Below are positions 24,251-38,808 of a DNA stretch of 64,000 nt, one piece after another (the stretch's first letter is position 1; every line of letters begins with the position of its first letter). The translations under genes were made by a program, and so were the position numbers. Origin of the DNA: Watersipora subatra (lineage: Eukaryota; Bryozoa; Gymnolaemata; Cheilostomatida; Watersiporidae); the NCBI RefSeq assembly GCF_963576615.1, contig NC_088715.1, forward strand, positions 25,734,263-25,798,262, in the 5' to 3' direction. The notes beneath the pieces are model-generated. The model saw only the letters and a program-made list of their open reading frames with translations. It was not told the DNA's origin and did not search any database.

Positions 24251-24507
24251 ATCGTATCAGACAATTGAATCTGTGAAACGAGCATGACAACAAATCATTT
24301 GCTGGTTTTTAATTCTGCTTCTATTAAAATTAAAAACAATCGTCAATGGCGGAAATTCAACTACCAACTGTTCGGTTAGCAAACGATCGTGCTACCGACA
24401 TGCGCCAAAACGACTAGATGTCAGAATATATTTAATCTGTGAAATGAGCAATACTAAATTTTATTTTCAAGAGTTATCATAGTGACTGTGCCAAAGTTAT
24501 GAGGGCT

Positions 24508-24543
24508 CATCCCTGGGTGGGCTTGAACCACCAACCTTTCAAA

Positions 24544-24576
<33 letters not shown>

Positions 24577-24582
24577 AGAGAC
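24508..24582 (-). pseudogene. tRNA-Asn pseudogene with a 1-bp insertion in the anticodon stem
   Basis: This unit is 75 nt long. The plus strand reads TTTCAAATTAACAGCC where others have TTTCGGTTAACAGCC, so the 3' side of the anticodon stem cannot pair. The rest (GCGC D stem, GTT, T arm) is well kept, so the break is recent. Confidence 0.8.
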
Positions 24583-24839
24583 AAGATATCAGACTATGTA
24601 ATCTGTGAAACGAGCATGACAACAAATCATTTGCTGGTATTTAATACTATTTCCATTAAAATTAAAAACAATCGTCAATGCCAGAAGTTCAACCACCAAC
24701 TGTTCGTTTTCCAAACGATCGTGCTACCGACATGTGCCAAAAAGACGACATGTCGGAATATATTTAATCGTTGAAACGAGCAATGCTAAAAATTATTTTC
24801 AAGACTTATAATAGTGCATGTACCAAAATTATAAGGGCT

Positions 24840-24846
24840 CGTCCCT

Positions 24847-24902
<56 letters not shown>

Positions 24903-24913
24903 ACCACAGAGAC
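24840..24913 (-). tRNA. tRNA-Asn: tRNA-Asn(GUU), C72 retained, one D-stem wobble
   Basis: Compared with the 5334 gene this unit has one change, C11 to T, giving a U11-G24 wobble in the D stem. The acceptor end is the standard G1-C72. The A box reads TGGTGCAATCGG. It is the best candidate in the middle of the window. Confidence 0.88.
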
Positions 24914-25177
24914 AAGATATCAGACTATTTAATCTGTGAAATGAGCATGACAACAAATCATTTGCTGGTTTTTAATACTATTTCCATTAAAATTAAAAAC
25001 AATCGTCAATGCCAGAAGTTCAACCACCAACTGTTCGGTTACCAAACGATCGTGCTACCGACATGTGCCAAAAAGACGACATGTCAGAATATATTTAATC
25101 GTTGAAACGAGCAATGCTAAAAATTATTTTCAAGACTTACAATAGTGCATGTACCAAAATTATAAGGGCTCGTCCCT

Positions 25178-25220
<43 letters not shown>

Positions 25221-25840
25221 ACTAACCGATTGCACCACACAGACAAGATATCAGACTATTTAACCTGTGAAACGAGCATGACAACAAATCATTTGCTGCT
25301 TTTTTAATACTGCTTCTATTAAAATTAAAAACAATTGTCAATGCCAGAAGTTCAACCACCAACTGTTCGGTTACCAAACGATCGTGCTACCGACATGTGC
25401 CAAAAAGACCACATGTCAGAATATATTTAATCCTTGAAACGAGCAATGCTAAAAGTTATTTTCAAGACTTACAATAGTGCATGTACCAAAATTATAAGGT
25501 CTCGTCCCTGGGTGGGCTTGAACCATCAACCTTTCGGTTAACAACTGAACGCACTAACCGATTGCACCACAGAGACAAGATATCAGACTATTTAATCTGT
25601 GAAACGAGCATGACAACAAATCATTTGCTGGCTTTTATTACTGCTTCTATTAAAATTAAAAACAATTGTCAATGCCAGAAGTTCAACCACCAACTGTTCG
25701 GTTACCAAACGATCGTGCTACCGACATGCGCCAAAAAGACGAGATGTCAGAATATATTTAATCTGTGAAATGAGCAATACTAAAATTTATTTTCAAGAGT
25801 TATCAGAGTCACTGTGCCAAAATTATAAGGGCTCATCTTT

Positions 25841-25892
<52 letters not shown>

Positions 25893-26832
25893 ATGCACCA
25901 CAGAGAAAAGATATCAGACTATTTAATCTGTGAAACGAGCATGACAACAAATCATTTGCTGGTTTTTAATACTGCTTCTATTAAAATTAAAAACAATCGT
26001 CAATAGCAGAAATTCAACTACCAACTGTTCGGTTACCAACCGAACGCGCTACCGCCATGCACCACAAAGATAACATGGCAGAATACCTAATCTGTTAAAC
26101 GAGCATGACAAAAGTTTTAAGTACAAGAGTTATAATACTGACTGTGCCAAAATTATTAGGGCTCGTCCCAGGGTGGGCTTGAACCACCCACTTTTCGATT
26201 AACAGCCGAATGCATTAACCGATTTAGTGACAGAGACATCGTATCAGACAATTGAATCTGTGAAACGAGCATGACAACAAATCATTTGCTGGTTTTTAAT
26301 ACTGTTTCTATTAAAATTAAAAACAATCATCAATGGCGGAAATTCAACTACCAACTGTTCGGTTAGCAAACGATCGTGCTACCGACATGCGCCAAAAAGA
26401 CGAGATGTCAGAATATATTTAATCTGTGAAATGAGCAATACTAAAAATTATTTTCAAGAGTTATCATAGTGACTGTGCCAAAATTATAAGGGCTCGTCCC
26501 TGGGTGGGCTTGAACCATCAACCTTTCGGTTAACAACCGAACGCACTAACCGATTGCGCCACAGAGACAAGATATCAGACTATTTAATCTGTGAAACGAG
26601 CATGACAACAAAACATTTGCTGGTTTTTAATACTATTTCCATTAAAGTTAAAAACAATCATCAATGCCAGAAGTTCAACCACCAACTGTTCGGTTACCAA
26701 CCGAACGTGCTACCGCCATGCACCACAAAGATAACATGGCAGAATATATTTCATCTGTGAAATGAGCAACACTAAAATTTGTTTTTATGAGTTTTCTTAG
26801 TGATTGTGCCAAAATTATAAGGGCTCATCCCT

Positions 26833-26873
<41 letters not shown>

Positions 26874-27163
26874 ACGCTAACCGAATGCACCACAGAGAAA
26901 AGATATCAGACTATTTAATCTGTGAAACGAGCATGACAACAAATCATTTGCTGGTTTTTAATACTGCTTCTCTTAAAATTAAAAACAATCGTCAATAGCA
27001 GAAATTCAACTACTAACTGTTCGGTTAGCAAACGATCGTGCTACCGACATGCGCCAAAAAGACGAGATGTCAGAATATATTTAATCTGTGAAATGAGCAA
27101 TACTAAAATTTATTTTCAAGAGTTATCAGAGTCACTGTGCCAAAATTATAAGTGCTCATCCCT

Positions 27164-27206
<43 letters not shown>

Positions 27207-27828
27207 ACTAACCGATTGCACCACAGAGACAAGATATCAGACTATTTAATCTGTGAAACGAGCATGACAACAAATCATTTGCTGCTTTTTTAATACTGCT
27301 TCTATTAAAATTAAAAACAATCGTCAATGGCAGAAATTCAACTACCAACTGTTCGGTTACCAACCGAACGTGCTACCGACATGCACCACAAAGATAACAT
27401 GGCAGAATACCTAATCTGTTAAACGAGCATGACAAAAGTTTTAAGTACAAGAGTTATAATACTGACTGTGCCAAAATTATTAGGGCTCGTCCCTGGGTGG
27501 GCTTGAACCACCAACCTTTCAGTTAACAGCCGAACGCACTAACCGATTGCACCACAGAGACAAGATATCAGACTATTTAATCTGTGAAACGAGCATGACA
27601 ACAAATCATTTGCTGGTTTTTAATACTATTTCCATTAAAATTAAAAACAATCGTCAATGCCAGAAGTTCAACCACCAACTGTTCGGTTACCAAACGATCG
27701 TGCTACCGACATGTGCCAAAAAAACGACATGTCAGAATATATTTAATCGTTGAAACGAGCAATGCTAAAAATTATTTTCAAGACTTACAATAGTGCATGT
27801 ACCAAAATTATAAGGGCTCATCCCTGGT

Positions 27829-27881
<53 letters not shown>

Positions 27882-28156
27882 ACCACAGAGACAAGATATC
27901 AGACTATTTAATCTGTGAAATGAGCATGACAACAAATCATTTGCTGCTTTTTTAATACTGCTTCTATTAAAATTAAAAACAATCATCAATGACAAAATTC
28001 AACTACCAACTGTTCGGTTACCAACCGAACGTGCTACCGCCATGCACCACAAAGATAACATGGCAGAATATATTTAATCTGTGAAATGAGCAACACTAAA
28101 ATTTGTTTTCAAGAGTTTTCTTAGTGATTGTGCCAAAATTATAAGGGCTCATCCCT

Positions 28157-28193
<37 letters not shown>

Positions 28194-28489
28194 AAACACG
28201 CTAACCGAATGCACCACAGAGATAAGATATCAGACTATTTAATCTGTGAAACGAGCATGACAACAAATAATTTGCTGGTTTTTAATACTGCTTCTATTAA
28301 AAATAAAAACAATCGTCAATAGCAGAAATTCAACTACCAACTGTTCGGTTAGCAAACGATCGTGCTACCGACATGCGCCAAAAAGACGAGATGTCAGAAT
28401 ATATTTAATCTGTGAAATGAGCAATACTAAAATTTATTTTCAAGAGTTATCAGAGTCACCGCGCCAAAATTATAAGGGCTCATCCCTGA

Positions 28490-28543
<54 letters not shown>

Positions 28544-29150
28544 ACCACAGAGACAAGATATCAGACTATTTAATCTGTGAAACGAGCATGACAACAAATC
28601 ATTTGCTGCTTTTTTAATACTGCTTCTATAAAAAATTAAAAACAATCATCAATGGCAGAAATTCAACTATCAACTGTTCGGTTACCAAGCGAACGTGCTA
28701 CCGCCATGCACCACAAAGATAACATGGCAGAATACCTAATCTGTTAAACGAGCATGACAAAAGTTTTAAGTACAAGAGTTATAATACTGACTGTGCCAAA
28801 ATTATTAGGGCTCGTCCCTGGGTGGGCTTGAACCACCAACTTTTCGATTAACAGCCGAATGCATTAACCGATTTAGGGACAGAGACATCGTATCAGACAA
28901 TTGAATCTGTGAAACGAACACGACAACAAATCATTTGCTGGTTTTTAATACTGCTTCTATTAAAATTAAAAACAATCGTCAATGGCGGAAATTCAACTAC
29001 CAACTGTTCGGTTAGCAAACGATCGTGCTACCACCATGCACCACAAAGATAACATGGCAGAATATATTTAATCTGTGAAATGAGCAACACTAAAATTTGT
29101 TTTCAGGAGTTTTCTTAGTGATTGTGCCAAAATTATAAGGGCTCATCCCT

Positions 29151-29191
<41 letters not shown>

Positions 29192-29481
29192 ACGCTAACC
29201 GAATGCACCAAAGAGAAAAGATATCAGACTATTTAATCTGTGAAACGAGCATGACAACAAATAATTTGCTGGTTTTTAATACTGCTTCTATTAAAATTAT
29301 AAACAATCGTCAATAGCAGAAAGTCAACTACCAACTGTTCGGTTAGCAAACGATCGTGCTACCGACATGCGCCAAAAAGACGAGATGTCAGAATATATTT
29401 AATCTGTGAAATGAGCAATACTAAAATTTATTTTCAAGAGTTATCAGAGTCACTGTGCCAAAATTATGAGGACTCATCCCT

Positions 29482-29524
<43 letters not shown>

Positions 29525-30144
29525 ACTAACCGATTGCACCACAGAGACAAGATATCAGACTATTTAATCTGTGAAACGAGCATGACAACAAATCATTTGC
29601 TGCTTTTTTAATACTGCTTCTATTAAAATTATAAACAATCGTCAATAGCAGAAAGTCAACTACCAACTGTTCGGTTAGCAAACGATCGTGCTACCGACAT
29701 GCGCCAAAAAGACGAGATGTCAGAATATATTTAATCTGTGAAATGAGCAATGCTGAAAATTATTTTCAAGACTTACAATAGTGCATGTACCAAAATTATA
29801 AGGGCTCGTCCCTAGGTGGGCTTGAACCATCAACCTTTCGGTTAACAACCGAACGCACTAACCGATTGCACCACAGAGACAAGATATCAGACTATTTAAT
29901 CTATGAAACGAGCAAGACAACAAAATATTTGCTGGTTTTTAATACTATTTCTATTAAAATTAAAAACAATCATCAATGCCAGAAGTTCAACCACCAACTG
30001 TTCGGTTACCAACCGAACGTGCTACCGCCATGCACCACAAAGATAACATGGCAGAATATATTTAATCTGTGAAATGAGCAACACTAAAATTTGTTTTCAA
30101 GAGTTTTCTTAGTGATTGTGCCAAAATTATAAGGGCTCATCCCT

Positions 30145-30185
<41 letters not shown>

Positions 30186-30468
30186 ACACTAACCGAATGC
30201 ACCACAGAGAAAAGATATCAGACTATTTAATCTGTGAAACGAGCATGACAACAAATCATTTGCTGGTTTTCAATACTGCTTCTATTAAAATTAAAAAGAA
30301 TCGTCAATAGCAGAAATTCAACTACCAACTGTTCGGTTAGCAAACGATCGTGCTACCGACATGCGCCAAAAAGACGAGATGTCAGAATATATTTAATCTG
30401 TGAAATGAGCAATACTAAAATTTATTTTCAAGAGTTATCAGAGTCACTGTGCCAAAATTATAAGGGCT

Positions 30469-30475
30469 CATCCCT

Positions 30476-30531
<56 letters not shown>

Positions 30532-30542
30532 ACCACAGAGAC
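30469..30542 (-). tRNA. tRNA-Asn: tRNA-Asn(GUU)-like, L3 monomer
   Basis: This L3 monomer has the U72, U11-G24 and A57 set and keeps its stems. It is the first of a run of identical L3 tRNA bodies extending to 56 kb. Confidence 0.8.
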
Positions 30543-31130
30543 AAGATATCAGACTATTTAATCTGTGAAACGAGCATGACAACAAATCATTTGCTGCTTT
30601 TTTAATACTGCTTCTATTAAAATTAAAAACAATCGTCAATGGCAGAAATTCAACTACCAACTGTTCGGTCACCAACCGAACGTGCTACCGCCATGCACCA
30701 CAAAGATAACATGGCAGAATACCTAATCTGTTAAACGAGCATGACAAAAGTTTTAAGTACAAGAGTTATAATACTGACTGTGCCAAAATTATTAGGGCTC
30801 GTCCCTGGGTGGGCTTGAACCACCAACTTTTTGATTAACAGCCGAATGCATTAACCGATTTAGGGACAGAGACATCGTATCAGACAATTGAATCTGTGAA
30901 ACGAGCATGACAACAAATCATTTGCTGGTTTTTAATACTATTTCCATTAAAATTAAAAACAATCGTCAATGCCAGAAGTTCAACCACCAACTGTTCGGTT
31001 ACCAAACGATCGTACTACCGACATGTGCCAAAAAGACGACATGTCAGAATATATTTAATCGTTGAAACGAGCAATGCTAAAAATTATTTTCAAGACTTAC
31101 AATAGTGCGTGTACCAAAATTATAAGGGCT

Positions 31131-31142
31131 CGTCCCTGGGTA

Positions 31143-31198
<56 letters not shown>

Positions 31199-31204
31199 AG
31201 AGAC
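31131..31204 (-). tRNA. tRNA-Asn: tRNA-Asn(GUU) with T-stem wobble
   Basis: The GCGC D-stem and the standard G1-C72 end are both kept. The one extra change is C to T on the 3' side of the T stem (GGTGG with CTACC), which leaves a G-U pair. This is the only unit between 24.5 and 64 kb that I found with a full GCGC/GCGC D stem and no disrupting change. Confidence 0.86.
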
Positions 31205-31471
31205 AAGATATCAGACTATTTAATCTGTGAAACGAGCATGACAACAAATCATTTGCTGGTTTTTTATACTATTTCCCTTAAAATTAAAAACAATCGTCAA
31301 TGCCAGAAGTTCAACCACCAACTGTTCGGTTACCAAACGATCGTGCTACCGACATGTGCCAAAAAGACGACATGTCAGAATATATTTAATCATTGAAACG
31401 AGCAATGCTAAAAATTATTTTCAAGACTTACAATAGTGCATGTACCAAAATTATAAGGGCTCATCCCTGGT

Positions 31472-31524
<53 letters not shown>

Positions 31525-31799
31525 ACCACAGAGACAAGATATCAGACTAATTAATCTGTGAAACGAGCATGACAACAAATCATTTGCTGCTTTTTTAATA
31601 CTGCTTCTATTAAAATTAAAAACAATCATCAGTGACAAAATTCAACTACCAACTGTTCGGTTAGCAAACGATCGTGCTACCGACATGCGCCAAAAAGATA
31701 ACATGGCAGAATATATTTAATCTGTGAAATGAGCAACACTAAAATTTGTTTTCAAGAGTTTTCTTAGTGATTGTGCCAAAATTATAAGGGCTCATCCCT

Positions 31800-31840
<41 letters not shown>

Positions 31841-32123
31841 ACGCTAACCGAATGCACCACAGAGAAAAGATATCAGACTATTTAATCTGTGAAACGAGCA
31901 GGACAACCAAACATTTGCTGGTATTTTATACTATTTCTATTAAAATTAAAAACAATCGTCAATAGCAGAAATTCAACTACCAACTGTTCGGTTAGCAAAC
32001 GATCGTGCTACCGACATGCGCCAAAAAGACGAGATGTCAGAATATATTTAATCTGTGAAATGAGCAATACTAAAATTTATTTTCAAGAGTTATCAGAGTC
32101 ACTGTGCCAAAATTAAAAGGGCT

Positions 32124-32130
32124 CATCCCT

Positions 32131-32186
<56 letters not shown>

Positions 32187-32197
32187 ACCACAGAGAC
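32124..32197 (-). tRNA. tRNA-Asn: tRNA-Asn(GUU)-like, L3 monomer with altered trailer
   Basis: The tRNA body is the same as 30469. The 3' trailer has AATTAAAAGG on the plus strand instead of AATTATAAGG, which adds a second TTTT run closer to the 3' end of the tRNA on the minus strand. Confidence 0.8.
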
Positions 32198-33124
32198 AAG
32201 ATATCAGACTATTTAATCTGTGAAACGAGCATGACAACAAATCATTTGCTGCTTTTTTAATACTGCTTCTATTAAAATTAAAAACAATCGTCAATGGCAG
32301 AAATTCAACTACCAACTGTTCGGTTACCAACCGAACGTGCTACCGCCATGCACCACAAAGATAACATGGCAGAATACCTAATCTGTTAAACGAGCATGAC
32401 AAAAGTTTTAAGTACAAGAGTTATAATACTGACTGTGCCAAAATTATTAGGGCTCGTCCCTGGGTGGGCTTGAACCACCAATCTTTCGGTTAACAGCCGA
32501 ACGCACTAACTGATTGCACCACACAGACAAGATATCAGACTATTTAACCTGTGAAACGAGCATGACAACAAATCATTTGCTGCATTTTTAATACTGCTTC
32601 TATTAAAATTAAAAACAATTGTCAATGCCAGAAGTTCAACCACCAACTGTTCGGTTACCACACGATCGTGCTACCGACATTTGCCAAAAAGACGACATGT
32701 CAGAATATATTTAATCGTTGAAATGAGCAATGCTAAAAATTATTTTCAAGACTTACAATAGTGCATGTACAAAAATTATAAGGGCTCGTCCCTGGGTGGG
32801 CTTGAACCATCAACCTTTCGGTTAACAACCGAACGCACTATCCGATTGCACCACAGAGACAAGATATCAGACTATTTAATCTGTGAAACGAGCATGACAA
32901 CAAAACATTTGCTGGTTTTTAATACTATTTCCATTAAAGTTAAAAACAATCATCAATGCCAGAAGTTCAACCACCAACTGTTCGGTTACCAACCGAACGT
33001 GCTACCGCCATGCACCACAAAGATAACATGGCAGAATATATTTCATCTGTGAAATGAGCAACACTAAAATTTGTTTTTAAGAGTTTTCTTAGTGATTGTG
33101 CCAAAATTATAAGGGCTCATCCCT

Positions 33125-33165
<41 letters not shown>

Positions 33166-33448
33166 ACGCTAACCGAATGCACCACAGAGAAAAGATATCA
33201 GACTATTTAATCTGTGAAACGAGCATGACAACAAATCATTTGCTGGTTTTTAATACTGCTTCTCTTAAAATTAAAAACAATCGTCAATAGCAGAAATTCA
33301 ACTACTAACTGTTCGGTTAGCAAACCATCGTGCTACCGACATGCGCCAAAAAGACGAGATGTCAGAATATATTTAATCTGTGAAATGAGCAATACTAAAA
33401 TTTATTTTCAAGAGTTATCAGAGTCACTGTGCCAAAATTATAAGGGCT

Positions 33449-33455
33449 CATCCCT

Positions 33456-33511
<56 letters not shown>

Positions 33512-33522
33512 ACCACAGAGAC
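33449..33522 (-). tRNA. tRNA-Asn: tRNA-Asn(GUU)-like, L3 monomer
   Basis: The tRNA body is the same as 30469, in the next HOR cycle (9 monomers downstream). Confidence 0.8.
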
Positions 33523-34449
33523 AAGATATCAGACTATTTAATCTGTGAAACGAGCATGACAACAAATCATTTGCTGCTTTTTTAATACTGCTTCTATTAA
33601 AATTAAAAACAATCGTCAATGGCAGAAATTCAACTACCAACTGTTCGGTTACCAACCGAACGTGCTACCGCCATGCACCACAAAGATAACATGGCAGAAT
33701 ACCTAATCTGTTAAACGAGCATGACAAAAGTTTTAAGTACAAGAGTTATAATACTGACTGTGCCAAAATTATTAGGGCTCGTCCCTGGGTGGGCTTGAAC
33801 CACAAACTTTTCGATTAACAGCCGAATGCATTAACCGATTTAGTGACAGAGACATCGTATCAGACAATTGAATCTGTGAAACGAGCATGACAACAAATCA
33901 TTTGCTGGTTTTTAATACTGCTTCTATTAAAATTAAAAACAATCGTCAATGGCGGAAAATCAACTACCAACTGTTCGGTTAGCAAACGATCGTGCTACCG
34001 ACATGCGCCAAAAAGACCACATGTCAGAATATATTTAATCGTTGAAACGAGCAATGCTAAAAATAATTTTCAAGACTTACAATAGTGCATGTACCAAAAT
34101 TTTAAGGGCTCGTCCCTGGGTGGGCTTGAACCACCAACCTTTCAGTTAACAGCCGAACGCACTAACCGATTGCACCACAGAGACAAGATATCAGACTATT
34201 TAATGTGTGAAACAAGCATGACAACAAATCATTTGCTGGTTTTTAATACTATTTCCATTAAAATTAAAAACAATCGTCAATGCCAGAAGTTCAACCACCA
34301 ACTGTTCGGTTACCAAACGATCGTGCTACCGACATGTGCCAAAAAAACGACATGTCAGAATATATTTAATCGTTGAAACGAGCAATGCTAAAAATTATTT
34401 TCAAGACTTACAATAGTGCATGTACCAAAATTATAAGGGCTCGTCCCTA

Positions 34450-34488
<39 letters not shown>

Positions 34489-35103
34489 TGCACTAACTGA
34501 TTGCACCACACAGACAAGATATCAGACTATTTAACCTGTGAAACGAGCACGACAACAAATCATTTGCTGGTTTTTAATACTGCTTCTATTAAAATTAAAA
34601 ACAATCGTCAATGGCGGAAATTCAACTACCAACTGTTCGGTTAGCAAACGATCGTGCTACCGACATGCGCCAAAAAGACGAGATGTCAGAATATATTTAA
34701 TCTGTGAAATGAGCAATACTAAAATTTATTTTCAAGAGTTATGATAGTGACTGTGCCAAAATTATTAGGGCTCATCCCTGGGTGGGCTTGAACCACCAAC
34801 CTTTCAGTTAACAGCCGAACGCGCTAACCGATTGCACCACAGAGACAAGATATCAGACTATTTAATCTGTGAAACGAGCATGACAACAAATCATTTGCTG
34901 GTTTTTAATACTATTTCCATTAAAATTAAAAACAATCGTCAATGCCAGAAGTTCAACCACCAACTGTTCGGTTACCAAACGATCGTGCTACCGACATGTG
35001 CCAAAAAGACGACATGTCAGAATATATTTAATCGTTGAAACGAGCAACGCTAAAAATTATTTTCAAGACTTACAATAGTGCATGTACCAAAATTATAAGT
35101 GCT

Positions 35104-35110
35104 CGTCCCT

Positions 35111-35166
<56 letters not shown>

Positions 35167-35177
35167 ACCACAGAGAC
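35104..35177 (-). tRNA. tRNA-Asn: tRNA-Asn(GUU), C72, D-stem wobble
   Basis: The tRNA body is the same as 24840. The 5' flank carries a private change (GACCAG instead of GACAAG on the plus strand) outside the mature tRNA. Confidence 0.87.
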
Positions 35178-35444
35178 CAGATATCAGACTATTTAATCTG
35201 TGAAACGAGCATGACAACAAATCATTTGCTGCTTTTTAATACTATTTCCCTTAAAATTAAAAACAATCGTCATTGCCAGAAGTTCAACCACCAACTGTTC
35301 GGTTACCAAACGATCGTGCTACCGACATGTGCCAAAAAGACGACATGTCAGAATATATTTAATCGTTGAAACGAGCAATGCTAAAAATTATTTTCAAGAC
35401 TTACAATAGTGCATGTACCAAAATTATAAGGGCTCGTCCCTGGT

Positions 35445-35497
<53 letters not shown>

Positions 35498-35772
35498 ACC
35501 ACAGAGACAAGATATCAGACTATTTAATCTGTGAAACGAGCATGACAACAAATCATTTGCTGCTTTTTTAATACTGCTTCTATTAAAATTAAAAACAATC
35601 ATCAATGACAAAATTCAACTACCAACTGTTCGGTTACCAACCGAACGTGCTACCGCCATGCACCACAAAGATAACATGGCAGAATATATTTAATCTGTGA
35701 AATGAGCAACACTAAAATTTGTTTTCAAGAGTTTTCTTAGTGATTGTGCCAAAATTATAAGGGCTCATCCCT

Positions 35773-35813
<41 letters not shown>

Positions 35814-36096
35814 ACGCTAACCGAATGCACCACAGAGAAAAGATATCAGACTATTTAATCTGTGAAACGAGCATGACAACAAATAATTTGCTGGTTTTTA
35901 ATACTGCTTCTATTAAAATTAAAAACAATCATCAATAGCAGAAATTCAACTACCAACTGTTCGGTTAGCAAACGATCGTGCTACCGACATGCGCCAAAAA
36001 GACGAGATGTCAGAATATATTTAATCTGTGAAATGAGCAATACTAAAATTTATTTTCAAGAGTTATCAGAGTCACTGTGCCAAAATTATAAGGGCT

Positions 36097-36103
36097 CATC
36101 CCT

Positions 36104-36159
<56 letters not shown>

Positions 36160-36170
36160 ACCACAGAGAC
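36097..36170 (-). tRNA. tRNA-Asn: tRNA-Asn(GUU)-like, L3 monomer
   Basis: The tRNA body is the same as 30469. The neighbouring 5' flank has GCATGGCAAC in place of GCATGACAAC. Confidence 0.8.
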
Positions 36171-36765
36171 AAGATATCAGACTATTTAATCTGTGAAACG
36201 AGCATGGCAACAAATCATTTGCTGCTTTTTTAATACTGCTTCTATTAAAATTAAAAACAATCGTCAATGGCAGAAATTCAACTACCAACTGTTCGGTTAC
36301 CAACCGAACGTGCTACCGCCATGCACCACAAAGATAACATGGCAGAATACCTAATCTGTTAAACGAGCGTGACAAAAGTTTTAAGTACAAGAGTTATAAT
36401 ACTGACTGTGCCAAAATTATTAGGGCTCGTCCCTGGGTGGGCTTGAACCACCAACTTTTCGATTAACAGCCGAATGCATTAACCGATTTAGTGACAGAGA
36501 CATCGTATCAGACAATTGAATCTGTGAAACGAGCATGACAACAAATCATTTGCTGGTTTTTAATACTGCTTCTATTAAAATTAAAAACAATCGTCAATGG
36601 TGGAAATTCAACTACCAACTGTTCGGTTAGCAAACGATCGTGCTACCGACATGCGCCAAAAAGACCACATGTCAGAATATATTTAATCGTTGAAACGAGC
36701 AATGCTAAAAATTATTTTCAAGACTTACAATAGTGCATGTACCAAAATTATAATGGCTTGTCCCT

Positions 36766-36808
<43 letters not shown>

Positions 36809-37428
36809 ACTAACTGATTGCACCACACAGACAAGATATCAGACTATTTAACCTGTGAAACGAGCATGACAACAAATCATTTGCTGCTTTTTTAATACTG
36901 CTTCTATTAAAATTAAAAACAATTGTCAATGCCAGAAGTTCAACCACCAACTGTTCGGTTACCAAACGATCGTGCTACCGACATGTGCCAAAAAGACCAC
37001 ATGTCAGAATATATTTAATCGTTGAAACAAGCAATGCTAAAAATTATTTTCAAGACTTACAATAGTGCATGTACCAAAATTATAAGGGCTCGTCCCTAGG
37101 TGGGCTTGAACCATCAACCTTTCGGTTAACAACCGAACGCACTAACCGATTGCACCACAGAGACAAGATATCAGACTATTTAATCTGTGAAACAAGCATG
37201 ACAACAAAACATTTGCTGGTTTTTAATACTATTTCTATTAAAATTAAAAACAATCGTCAACACCAGAAGTTCAACCACCAACTGTTCGGTTACCAACCGA
37301 ACGTGCTACCACCATGCACCACAAAGATAACATGGCAGACTATATTTAATCTGTGAAATGAGCAACACTAAAATTTGTTTTCAAGAGTTTTCTTAGTGAT
37401 TGTGCCAAAATTATAAGGGCTCATCCCT

Positions 37429-37469
<41 letters not shown>

Positions 37470-37759
37470 ACGCTAACCGAATGCACCACAGAGAAAAGAT
37501 ATCAGACTATTTAATCTGTGAAACGAGCATGACAACAAATCATTTGCTGGTTTTTAATACTGCTTCTATTAAAATTAAAAACAATCGTCAATAGCAGAAA
37601 TTCAACTACCAACTGTTCGGTTAGCAAACGATCGTGCTACCGACATGCGCCAAAAAGACGAGATGTCAGAATATATTTAATCTGTGAAATGAGCAATACT
37701 AAAATTTATTTTCAAGAGTTATCAGAGTCACTGTGCCAAAATTATAAGGGCTCATCCCT

Positions 37760-37802
<43 letters not shown>

Positions 37803-38090
37803 ACTAACCAATTGCACCACAGAGACAAGATATCAAACTATTTAATCTGTGAAGCGAGCATGACAACAAATCATTTGCTGCTTTTTTAATACCGCTTCTA
37901 TTAAAATTAAAAACAATCGTCAATGGCGGAAATTCAACTACCAACTGTTCGGTTACCAACCGAACGTGCTACCGCCAAGCACCACAAAGATAACATGGCA
38001 GAATACCTAATCTGTTAAACGAGCATGACCAAAGTTTTAAGTACAAGAGTTATAATACTGACTGTGCCAAAATTATTAGGGCTCATCCCT

Positions 38091-38127
<37 letters not shown>

Positions 38128-38414
38128 AAACGCACTAACCGATTGCACCACAGAGACAAGATATCAGACTATTTAATCTGTGAAACGAGCATGACAACAA
38201 ATCATTTGCTGGTTTTTAATACTATTTCCATTAAAATTAAAAACAATCGTCAATGCCAGAAGTTCAACCACCAACTGTTCGGTTACCAAACGATCGTGCT
38301 ACCGACATGTGCCAAAAAGACGACATGTCAGAATATATTTAATCGCTGAAACGAGCAATGCTAAAAATTATTTTCAAGACTTACAATAGTGCGTGTACCA
38401 AAATTATAAGGGCT

Positions 38415-38421
38415 CGTCCCT

Positions 38422-38477
<56 letters not shown>

Positions 38478-38488
38478 ACCACAGAGAC
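38415..38488 (-). tRNA. tRNA-Asn: tRNA-Asn(GUU), C72, D-stem wobble, HOR F1
   Basis: This is the best tRNA of HOR F1: G1-C72 acceptor end, U11-G24 wobble, all other stems canonical. The linker on its left reads GTGCGTGTACC, a variant of L1. Confidence 0.88.
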
Positions 38489-38755
38489 AAGATATCAGAC
38501 TATTTAATCTGTGAAACGAGCATGACAACAAATCATTTACTGCTTTTTAATACTATTTCCCTTAAAATTAAAAACAATCGTCAATGCCAGAAGTTCAACC
38601 ACCAACTGTTCGGTTACCAAACGATCGTGCTACCGATATGTGCCAAAAAGACGACATGTCAGAATATATTTAATCGTTGAAACGAGCAATGCTAAAAGTT
38701 ATTTTCAAGACTTACAATAGTGCATGTACCAAAATTATAAGGGCTCGTCCCTGGT

Positions 38756-38808
<53 letters not shown>

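Larger units (their letters stand above)
19650..24800. repeat. Array segment D: rearranged partial HOR
   Basis: The segment starts as a copy of the 5334 monomer (unit 19879) and follows the copy A order for a few monomers. It then diverges: L4 monomers recur at 21201 and 22191, about 990 bp apart, with L2 and L1 monomers between them. tRNA units have left edges at 19879, 20210, 20541, 20872, 21201, 21532, 21863, 22191, 22522, 22853, 23185, 23516, 23847, 24177 and 24508. Similarity to copy A fades towards the right edge, so this looks like older, repeatedly recombined array. Confidence 0.8.
24800..37940. repeat. Array segment E: five/four-monomer HOR region
   Basis: Forty monomers mostly follow the linker cycle L1-L1-L2-L3-L4 (5 monomers, ~1655 bp) or the shortened L1-L2-L3-L4 (~1324 bp). 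tRNA units have left edges at 24840, 25171, 25503, 25834, 26164, 26495, 26826, 27157, 27488, 27819, 28150, 28481, 28813, 29144, 29475, 29807, 30138, 30469, 30800, 31131, 31462, 31793, 32124, 32455, 32787, 33118, 33449, 33780, 34111, 34442, 34773, 35104, 35435, 35766, 36097, 36428, 36759, 37091, 37422 and 37753. Cycles differ from one another by many substitutions, so homogenisation is older here than in the segments to the right. Confidence 0.82.
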
